Positions 56,401 through 64,000 of a stretch of DNA of 64,000 nt are shown one piece after another (position 1 is the first letter of the stretch; each line of letters starts with the position of its first letter). This stretch comes from Phyllostachys edulis (lineage: Eukaryota; Streptophyta; Magnoliopsida; Poales; Poaceae), in the NCBI GenBank assembly GCA_036346405.1, contig CM070546.1, positions 101,190,826 through 101,254,825 on the forward strand. Direction: 5' to 3'. The notes beneath the pieces were generated by a model. It had not been told where the DNA came from. It did no database searches and was given only the letters and a program-made list of their open reading frames with translations. The position numbers and the translations under genes were made by a program.

Positions 56401-59400
56401 TGCTGTTTTGGACCTGCTTGACACACTTAAATAGATTAGGTATCGGATTGGACACTTTCAAAGATGTTGGACCGAAGTGAACCCACCTGTCAAGTTTAGG
56501 GACCTACGGTGTACTTTACTCATAAAAAAAACAAAAGCTGCAGTCTGCAGTGCCTCTCTCTCTCCCTCCTCACCCTCTTGGTCTTCTCCCCGATGAAACA
56601 GCCATGGAAGGGTGCTGCAATTCTTCCACCTTTTCTCTAGCCTTATTCACAGGGAAGCTCTCTCTCACCACCTCCTTTAGCCTCCAAGTCGCACAGCTGT
56701 CTTATCCTCTCCTCTCCTACATCTTTCCTTCGCATCTTCTCTCCCATCCTCTCTCTTTAGACTTGTTCGGCTGTGGCTCCTCTGTCGCTGGGCGAGGAGG
56801 GAGAGGAGGCGTGTACCTTGCTGGGCGACGGGCGACGGGGATGGGCTGGAGAGGGCGACGCTGAGATAGGGAGGATGCTCGCTGTGAGGCAGATGGGAGG
56901 ATGGCCGCGCAGATCCGCCAGAGTCGAGCCGCAAGGGACAGAGCAGCCGAGATGGGGCGCCGCCGCCTAGGGTTCCAGTGAGTCTTAGCCTCTCTCTTCC
57001 CTCTCTCTCGGTTATGCCTGGCTCGTCGCCAGCTTGGTTTAGCCAAAATCCCCAAACCCTAAAATTTTCATTTCTCGGGCAAGGCCAACACTTCGCGCTC
57101 CTCCTCTGTCTAAGGTGTCACCTCAAGCCTTCCTGACGCCATACTCTGCCTTAGTAACGCCTTAGTCCTAAGGCGGACGCCATAGGCGTGCGCGGCAAGG
57201 CGGGGTGACGCCTTGACCCACGACAACGCCTTACCGCTTAGGCGATGTTTAGGCGACGCCTTAATAACCATGCCCCACACAACGTATTCAAGAAGTGAGT
57301 ATTCGAACCGGGTTGGCTAGCCCATCACTCGTGGTGCTAACAAACTGACCTGGGAGACTCCTGTTAAGACGCTAGCGTGGAGTGATAGACTTATCCCCTC
57401 ACACAACATATTTAAGAAGAGATGATTCGAACCCGGGTTGGCTAGTTCACCACCTGTGGTGCTAACCACTGACCCTGGGAGGCTCCTAAAAAAAGCTGGT
57501 ATGGAGGTATAAGACTTATTCCCCCGACAGAGCGTATTGAAGAAGGGAAGATTCGAACCTGGGTTGGCTAGCCCACCACCTGTGGCGCTAACTAACTGAC
57601 CCCGGCAGACTCCTCAAAAAGAATGTTGGTGTGGAGGGTAAGACTTATTCTCCCCACATAACATATTTTTTTGTGGAGGGATAAGACTTATTCCTCTCAC
57701 ACAACGTATTTTTTTAAGGAGTCTCCCGGGTTAATTGGTTAGTACCACGAGTGGTGGGTTAGCCAACCCGGATTCGAATCCTCCCTTCTTAAATACGTTG
57801 TGTGGGTATTGTGCTTTTTGTTGGTCCTTTTCGACTATTGCAAATTACCAATCCCAATCATATGAAAAATTTGAGAACTGGTTTACTGGTTGATATTAAC
57901 CTTAGTTCTACGAATCAATCTAGTTCTGGTTCAAACCCTGTTTTCATGCAATTACCACTTGGCTTGATAGGTTAATTGAGTAGCATACTATACTGGCTTG
58001 GTAAATGGTAATAATGATCAGTAAACTGCCATGTTTGCTGCCAAATTTGTATTGCCTTTGGTAAATTACATCATGATTAGGACATACTTCATAGTCAATT
58101 CTAAGCTGATACATTTTGCTATCTTCTGAATTGTGAAGAATGTCAGTGCAGTTCTCAGTTACATTGCCTTGTGCATGGCAATGTATATTTTGTAGCTTAT
58201 AGTATCATACCCTACTGTTTGACATGGAAACTGCAAGGTCCTTTTTTGTCACCGGCTCACCTAGTTTTGTAGATGTTGCTGTATTTTGTTTGCACGTGTT
58301 AAGTAACGTGTTAACCATATAAATGCATGGAAAAGCTGATGATTATGTTGTATTTTGGCCTGTTGATAAAGATATGATTTTCAAATTGACAGTTACGAGT
58401 TGAAAACTTCAAATTCTTTTGGCATGAGTTTATGTTTGAATTTTTGTATTCCTAATTCCAATAGGTTTCTATAATACCAATATTGATGTTGTGGTACGAG
58501 TTGATTGGGTACGGGTCCAAGGATCGAGGGTAGGATGCTCGCCCTTGATAGGCCGGCAATGCTGCAGCCAAGGCTCTTAAGGCAAGGTTGAAGGAGAGGG
58601 GGAGAGACTGTGAACGTTGTTTATTCATTGCTTAATCAGAAAAGATAACAATGACATGCTTATATAGAGCTGGCCACCTAACAATCCAATCCAATATTTC
58701 CAACTATTAAAGATAACCTTTCTAATAGATAAGATCTTATCTCTAACAATAACTTGATAGAAAGGAATCCCAATAATAACCTACCTGGCCAACTAATATT
58801 TATTATATGAAACTAATCAAATTATCTAGAGAAAATAGATAGCATTGCAGTACCCGCACTACTATTCACATGCCTGCTATAGCACCTTGCATGGATCTTA
58901 GGTCATAATAAATGAGCACACTGACGTTTTAACAGGTTAGATGTGTAAAATGTTTCCCCAGTCTATAGTGCTGATCACAGTTGTTGTATTTATTAGTGCA
59001 GATACCCATGTACATGCACAAATTAATCTTATTTAGAACATGCCTCGGGTCTATGTTTAGAAGTAAGGATACAGTTGGTTTTTGTTTGGCATTTTCCATT
59101 GTAGTCATATCATTTAAGCCACTTTGTTCTGTATTTATTTTTACATAATTTGTACCTGTGTTATATATCACAGGGTGTCCACACCATGATTGGCCCATTT
59201 TTTTCCCTTTCTAAACTGCACTACAATGTTTTTTATCCAACAGTGTGTGACCCTGTGACATTCGAACTTAATGATATACTGTGAAGTGTGAACCAACTAG
59301 TTTGCAATAAGGGAAAATTAGCTCAATGACATCGCGTTAGAGCGTAATCGGAGGAATAACACTCTGTTTGTCAAGCATTGGAAAATAATATCACGAACAC

Positions 59401-60425
59401 CGAAAAATTAGACGAATGACATCGCTGCTGGTTACTTCCGTTTCTATAATGTTTTAAATATAGAAATTGAGCTTAAAAAATTATCAATTTTCTTGTGGAG
59501 CCTCCCAACATAGTTTAATTGCTTGTGTATTTTTTTTAAAACTTTATACGTTCTGATTTTATTTCTAAAATTCATTTAATTATATTGTTTGTAGGAATTT
59601 TCTAATATAGAAAATGAGGTCCAAACATTATGAATTTTTTTTCAGGCTCCTTAGATAGTGGACTTGATTGTGTAATTTTTTTAGAAATTTTATAAAATTA
59701 ATTAATGCAATTTAATAATGTCCTTACATTATGAAATATTAGACTCACAAAGGATATTATGAAATTGTATTACTTAATTTTGTAAAATTCTAGAAAAATT
59801 ACCCAATCAAGTACACTATGTAAGGATTCGGATAAAAATTCATAATGTTTGGACCTCATTTTCTATATTAGAAAGTTCCTACAAATAGTATAATTAAATG
59901 AATTTTAGAGACAAAATCAGAACGTATAAAGTTTTGAAAAAAATACATAAGCAATTAAACTATGTCGGGAGGTTCTACAAAAAAATTGACAATTTTTTGA
60001 GCACAGTTTCTATATTTAAAAAATTATAGAAACGGAAGTAACCGGCGGCGATGTCATTCGTCTAATTTTTTGGTGTTCGCGATGTTATTTTTCAGTGCGT
60101 GACGAATGGAGTGTCGTCCCTCTGATGACGCTCTAACGTGGTGTCACTAAGCTAATTTTCCCTTGCAATAATGGAAAGCAGAGCAGACGGTCGAGCTTAT
60201 CCTGACTCCTAGTTTAAAACGTTAAATTTGGTCAGTAATTTTGTAATTATGGTTGTCCTTGAATCATGTTTTTAGTAACAATCAACACAATTTCTGTATT
60301 TTCAGGAGCTCACCAAGTTCATCAACCAATGCAACGAGATAAATGCTGCGAATCGTGCCAGCAAAGAAGGCGGCGACCTCAATATATTGAAGCCGGACGC
60401 GGAGCCTTCCAATTCAAAGAAGTAG
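53493..60425 (+). CDS. Small basic 87-residue protein (DUF2462/UPF0390-like), 3 exons
   Basis: Exons 53493-53583, 53717-53769 and 60306-60425 have GT-AG introns and matching phases and give 87 residues ending SNSKK and TAG. The N-terminal half is strongly basic (KGQSKKKSIPPNRHGKAPHV, then KGKRAVKPTKFTKDM). The C-terminal third, ELTKFINQCNEINAANRASK, looks helical. There is no signal peptide or membrane segment. I recognise it as a conserved plant small protein, probably of the group annotated as Leydig-cell-tumor 10 kDa-like (UPF0390). The name is uncertain and no biochemical role is claimed. A basic nuclear or nucleolar protein would fit. The start has a purine at -3 (AAGATGA), and a GC-rich likely 5' UTR precedes it. 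Intron 2 is 6536 bases and full of transposons, while the exons are intact. Confidence 0.85.
54659..56521 (+). mobile_element. Pack-MULE-like element, 1863 bp, with captured gene sequence
   Basis: It has terminal inverted repeats of about 110 bp: both ends, read inwards, start GAGTAAAGTACAC(T/C)GTAGG and remain similar through the CTAATCTATTTAAGTGTGTC block. The flanking 9-mers ATAAAGAAA (54650-54658) and ATAAAAAAA (56522-56530) differ at one base, consistent with a 9-bp Mutator-type duplication. The interior is GC-rich and contains an aspartic-protease fragment. It lies entirely inside the hAT-type element 53956-57272. Confidence 0.82.
55815..56240 (+). pseudogene. Captured fragment of a plant A1 aspartic protease
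   Basis: Reading the plus strand across frames gives pieces typical of the nepenthesin/ASPG1-like group: VFDHVAF (about 55829), then RLDS near 55897, then RKACLYSVAYGDG (about 55922-55960), followed after a frame slip by DFATET. Downstream come LVDCTSSSANPTSRSSSITF and FTPMVKNPKMETFYG (about 56126-56170), then VAESDLR. The order matches the protein from the end of the first lobe into the second. Both catalytic DTG/DSG motifs are missing and frame changes are present, so it is a non-functional capture. Confidence 0.65.
57281..57805. repeat. tRNA-like SINE-type repeat cluster, three minus and one plus copy
   Basis: Units of about 120 bp lie at about 57281-57368, 57411-57490 and 57537-57620 on the minus strand, and one lies at about 57711-57803 on the plus strand. 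The plus copy reads GGAGTCTCCCGGGTTAATTG, then AGTACCACGAGTGGTGGG, then GATTCGAATCC. These resemble an A-box region and a polymerase III B box (GGTTCGANTCC with one mismatch). Each unit also has CACACAACGTATTT and TAAGACTTATT blocks. They are not intact tRNA genes. The hAT-type element at 53956-57272 interrupts the first unit. Confidence 0.6.
57806..59301. other. Intron 2 of the small basic gene, no element resolved
   Basis: This is AT-rich intron sequence. A more GC-rich patch at about 58490-58620 (GTACGGGTCCAAGGATCGAG) and the sequence to 58870 may be a small old insertion, but no ends could be defined. Confidence 0.4.
59311..60162. mobile_element. Foldback MULE-type MITE, 852 bp
   Basis: The element is an almost complete inverted repeat. 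Each arm is about 400 bases, with outer ends GGGAAAATTAGC / GCTAATTTTCCC and inner matched blocks such as TATACGTTCTGATTTT with its complement at about 59908-59930, and AAAATGAGGTCCAAACATTA with its complement at about 59845. An exact 9-bp duplication TTGCAATAA (59302-59310, 60163-60171) marks it as Mutator-like. There is no coding content. It lies 140 bases before the last exon of the small basic gene. Confidence 0.92.
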
Positions 60426-60956
60426 GAAGCTGGAAGCTAAATTCTGCTTAAGGCGATATGCAATACAAGATTATTGTGTGAAATGGTCCAAGTATGCTGT
60501 TTTCCTGAAGAAATTCAATTCCATATTGATGGTAGAACAGCATGTTTACTTATCGCTAAATCACGGTAACCAGTTCTTTGAAATCCAAAGTTTTGTCCTG
60601 TGAGCTTTTTTTGGATGTCGAAGTTTGTGGTGGGTAATGAATGATCTATTGAAATATATTGCTCTCAGAACAAGTTAGTACTTGCTGCTGACCAACAAGA
60701 TCTGGCTGTAGCCTGTATGAAGGATGGACGTTGGAAATATTGGAAGAATGGTTGCTTGCTGAGCTTCACATGCGCAATGTTTGAAGCAAATGAGCTGTTT
60801 TTTTGCTTAGAAGCAACGTGATATTTTGAGTCGTTGACACTTGACAGGGCCTGTTCTGCAATGCCACTTGTCAGTACTTGTTACGAAACCTTTTTTTTCT
60901 TCCTTTTATTGAAACTCGTCATTTGTTGGCATACTTGGTGCATATGGAAATGGGTG
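60426..60956. other. 3' flank of the small basic gene, probable 3' UTR
   Basis: No ORF of note is present. AAGAAATTCAATTCC at about 60508 and TTGAAATATATTG near 60650 are AT-rich stretches that could hold the polyadenylation region. No exact signal is assigned. Confidence 0.4.
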
Positions 60957-60959
60957 TAA

Positions 60960-61287
60960 GGCGCGTACAATGCGAGATGTTTAAATACGAGTGTTTAAAG
61001 AAAGAAAAATATAGTCACATTATCAAACACCTATGTAAAAGTTATTTTCTCTGATACAAACATCTCTTTTGTAAATCCTTAGATGATTGTATTACCTATT
61101 AATTATATATAGTTATATACATAAGCACCTTTTAAGCACCGGTGTCTAATCAAGTATCGATGCTATAAAATAAGCATTTTAGCTATCCTATGTGGCAAAA
61201 AAAAGGCACCTTAGCTATCCTATGTGGCAAAAAAAAATAATTTTTCTTTGTTAAACACATCTCTAGATACTTGTATTGTACATGCTC
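60960..61287. mobile_element. Tourist-like MITE, 328 bp
   Basis: The ends are GGCGCGTACAATGCGAGATG and, reverse-complemented, GAGCATGTACAATAC, with further matching GTTTAA(A/C) blocks inside. The 3-bp duplication TAA (60957-60959, 61288-61290) fits PIF/Harbinger-type elements. A 24-base unit, AGCTATCCTATGTGGCAAAA, is doubled inside (61179-61230). Confidence 0.7.
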
Positions 61288-61479
61288 TAAGTCAACTCAA
61301 TACGGGCTATTTGCTGTGGCGTGTGGTGGTGTCTAGGCACCGAAAGGAGGTAGTATTCAACTAGTGCCAGCTACAATTCACAATAATCTCAACAGTTTGT
61401 TTTCAATCCGATGGAAAGCATTCGGATGTACGATGAGTACCTGTAATGGTATGTATCACGATCATGCGCCAGGCTCACC

Positions 61480-62690
61480 CTTCACCGGAGTGCCTGAAGA
61501 AAGTGACGCACCAAGAGAGTCTTAGCCACTTGTACGATCGTTACAGCGCTTCGCGACGTGACGACATTGTAAGATACTTATAACCTCTGGTCATTTCATT
61601 GATGATATTTGTACTCTTCGTTACTGAACCTGTTATGTATGTTACTTTAGTTGGATTAGACACAGCACATCGCAAACGCATCGGAGACCGCCATCCGTAG
61701 CACACACACAACACCAGGACTGCTGAAAACTTTGAAGTACATCTTCGCGGAGTCGAAGAACATAATAAATAACTTGAGCTGCGGTCGTTCGACGGACGGA
61801 CGGCGTCCTGCGACGGCACCGTGGGGATTGTGCTTATTCGCCACGACCACAAATGAGATCGCCGGCATCGTAGTGCTCCCCGTCGGTCATCCATGGGCCA
61901 GATCGGCAGGGAGGTAAGTTATGTACAAATCTATGTTATATTTATTTGGTTATACCTTACGTTCCGTTAACATCATGTCGTTCTCCCGCCGTAGGTCCGT
62001 CAGGATGCACCACTTCTACCGTCCGCACCCCGTACACAGATTAGCGCTCCCCTCGATCATCTACACTGCACATCCGGGAGGTACGAGATTCTCAGTTTAC
62101 GTCCAGAGTATTTATTTTGACTAACATCATTCCGTCTTGCAGCTTTCAGTTGACCGTGGGGGTGACGACCAGTTTACGTCCACTGATGAGGATACGAGCC
62201 TCCCAGCTCCTGCCAGGGAGCAGAACACGGCACCAAGGTTTGGAATATGGCACCTAGGGATTGGAGCGTACGTAGGGCAGAGCTTCTCTAGGTTCATTGC
62301 ACACCGTACATTCAAGGCCAGAGCTCCTCTAGGTTCGCTAGCACACCGTTCGTTTAGGGCCAGAGCTCCTCCGCACGACCGGAGTTGCAGGTATTGTACC
62401 TTAGGGGCGGACAATTCAGGAGTGGATTAATGTAGTCCCTCGTTCATGACTTCATTGCAGGTGGCCCCTAGTTCGGCATGTCTCAGCAGGACGACATCGA
62501 TGCTTACTGGACTCAGTTTCCTCCGACTCTGCTTACTGGTGCATCTTCGCTCACTCAACAGACTCAACAGTCTTCGTACCCTCTCCAATCCTACACGCAC
62601 TCTCCGGACTGGCTGATGTATCCCACGGGACATGCTCAACGCAAAACCAGGACGCGCACGCAGACACAGACGTAGCGAACAGAGAGTAGT
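61480..62690 (+). pseudogene. Degenerate multi-block reading frame, family not recognised
   Basis: Several short plus-strand blocks with ordinary codon texture are separated by GT-AG-like junctions: 61735-61917 (GLCLFATTTNEIAGIVVLPV), 61990-62085 (HHFYRPHPVHRLALPSII), 62140-62395 (FGIWHLGIGAYVGQSFSRF) and 62478-62675 (MSQQDDIDAYWTQFPPTLLT, ending in an RTRTQTQT tail). No domain is recognised. The Gln/Ser/Thr-rich acidic-to-basic tail and the tandem FKARAP/FRARAP stretch resemble C-terminal parts of transposon passenger proteins. It may instead be captured gene debris. Confidence 0.35.
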
Positions 62691-63974
62691 GGCTTAAACG
62701 AGTGAGCCATATTATATCCCGTGTTATGCGATTTTGTTTTGTTATATTTGTATGCATATACGTAACATTAGTTTAACTGCGGGTGATTAATTACAACTAA
62801 TAAAGTCAAACTAATTTTGCTACGAAAATTTCAAAAAGACTAAAATAAGTACGTCTAGAAAATGACAACAAATTAAGTACGAAAATTTTACTATGACTAA
62901 TTTAGTAACAACGCCGTTAATAAATAATTTAGAAACCAGGGGGGGTGTAATATTGATCTTTGGTGTAATAATTTAGAACATAATTTAGTACGGAGGTGAA
63001 ATGCCGGGATGTGCTGGGAAAGAGGCAAAACCGCTACTAATCGTGCACTGCCACCAATTGATCTTTTATGTGTGGTAAAATCACAGTGCGATTGGTCCTC
63101 ACAGCAGTTCCTCCACCGCTCGGGCCTCCACTGCATAGTGGCCATGCGGGAGCGCCTCCACCGCACGGTGGTCATGCGGTTTTGGTTCTGTTGCATGGTG
63201 GTCGTGCTGTTTTGGCTCTACCATGTGGCGATTGTGCAGTCTTTGCCACGTGTCGACTCGTTGATCGTTCTGCACGATAATTGTACAGTAGAGGCTCCAT
63301 ATCTACAAATATCATGCGCCAAATACCATTTTTACAACTACAAACCCAAACAGCGCTAATAGGGCCAACAACTCCACGGCGCGAGGACACACATTGCTGT
63401 GTCAAGCGGAGCAGTAACATACCCATACGTCCATATCACAACAAAATGCCGTTGACTCCAACCCCTAACATACGCTGAGCAAAACTGCCCCACACTCGCT
63501 GACCACACGGACCCATGCAAGCGCTGACATGGCAGGGCCATCCTGCAAGTGGAAGCGGACGCCGTCGCTATCCCCGAAAACATCTTTCCACGGTAGTTCC
63601 TTATGCTGAGATTTATGTTGAGATTTCGATAGGCGTCGTGTTGATGACTCGTAGATAAATTTATACATGAGTAATTATATGAATCTAATAGTAGAAGGAT
63701 GAACATAAGTATATAGAGGAGGATCTATAATCTTTATTTATCTATCAGTCTTGTACTTGAGGTCCTCATATTTATGGTCTATAGGGGTGGAAGCCCTCCA
63801 GAGGTGGTTTGATCTCTTGCCCATAAAACACTAGGTTTCTTAACACTCCTCTTTGGGCAATAAACAACGATATGCAAATGCCTAATAAAAAACTCATTGG
63901 GGGGGGGGGAGGAATAGAGAAAAGAGTACATTACATTCGTAAGTTGCATTACACTTGTTTCCTCACAAAAAACC
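62691..63974. other. Intergenic, no gene seen
   Basis: This is AT-rich sequence with one short tandem repeat (63120-63240) and a G-run at 63900-63910. The remaining ORFs on both strands show no domain. Confidence 0.45.
63120..63240. repeat. Short tandem repeat, about 30-33 bp, four copies
   Basis: Units built on CTCCACCGCACGGTGGTCAT, with TTTTGG(T/C) linkers, decay from left to right. Each contains a small CCACCG..CGGTGG-type hairpin. Confidence 0.65.
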
Positions 63975-64000
63975 TGTGAGAGCCCCCAGGGTATTTAACC
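63975..64000 (+). mobile_element. Start of a further LTR, runs off the right edge
   Basis: TGTGAGAGCCCCCAGGG resembles the start of the solo LTR at 46540 (TGTGAGACCCCGGGG, then TATTTA). Only 26 bases are visible, so element type and extent are unknown. Confidence 0.5.

Larger units (their letters stand above)
53956..57272. mobile_element. hAT-type element, 3317 bp, in the intron of the small basic gene
   Basis: The left end is CATGGTTATTAAGGCG, and the right end reverse-complemented starts with the same 16 bases. An exact 8-bp duplication CCCCACAC flanks it (53948-53955, 57273-57280). Subterminal GAGGCGA/CGCCTTA repeats lie at both ends. No transposase remains. The interior includes a nested MULE (54659-56521) and a GC-rich block (56550-57060) with low-complexity ORFs. 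It was inserted into a unit of the tRNA-like repeat that continues from 57281. Its ends are of the same type as 20982-21716. Confidence 0.88.

Noticed and set aside
57281..57805. Functional tRNA genes
   Set aside because: The units have A-box-like and B-box-like parts but no complete cloverleaf or acceptor stem, and they are repeated inside an intron.

Overview
The window is nuclear DNA from a plant, almost certainly a grass (Poaceae). Two spliced plant genes sit on the plus strand. Their first exons are GC-rich and start in good initiation context. The rest is a dense nest of LTR retrotransposons, solo LTRs, hAT, Mutator-like (MULE) and Tourist-like elements, and tandem repeats. I see no bacterial, organellar or viral gene organisation and do not claim a genus.

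Genes. (1) ECR1/UBA3, the catalytic subunit of the NEDD8-activating enzyme, has nine exons between 13587 and 28932. They splice cleanly into a 455-residue protein with the ATP site, the catalytic cysteine and both zinc CxxC pairs. Its introns are swollen by a rearranged hAT transposon pair (intron 3), a 735-bp hAT-type element (intron 6), and a 1.6-kb solo LTR plus a 2.6-kb non-autonomous LTR element (intron 7). (2) A small basic protein of 87 residues has three exons between 53493 and 60425. Its 6.5-kb second intron holds a 3.3-kb hAT-type element with a 1.9-kb MULE nested in it, which carries an aspartic-protease gene fragment. The same intron also holds a cluster of tRNA-like repeats and an 852-bp foldback MULE.

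Layout. 1-6936: decayed Copia element split by a 3.7-kb solo LTR. 6930-10541: LTR fragments and a solo LTR. 10542-13586: upstream region of ECR1 with a decayed hAT-like element and MITE-like repeats. 13587-28932: ECR1. 30310-34790: a transposon carrying a broken plant-mobile-domain gene and a 153-bp tandem array. 35711-44510: Gypsy element with a 5-kb LTR, gag and protease but no RT or integrase. 44511-53100: palindrome arrays and a 5.2-kb solo LTR. 53493-60425: small basic protein gene. 60426-64000: a Tourist-like MITE, a degenerate ORF cluster, short tandem repeats, and the first 26 bases of another LTR.

The most unusual structure is a set of arrays of short hairpins. One roughly 0.5-kb array occurs twice in opposite orientation (about 41170-41680 and 46095-46540). 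Its hairpin stems appear to differ by compensatory base changes. A second array type, with TGTCACGCCA-type palindromes, occurs at 44907-45395 and again at 52907-53092. Splice sites and target-site duplications were read by eye from the sequence; no database search was run.
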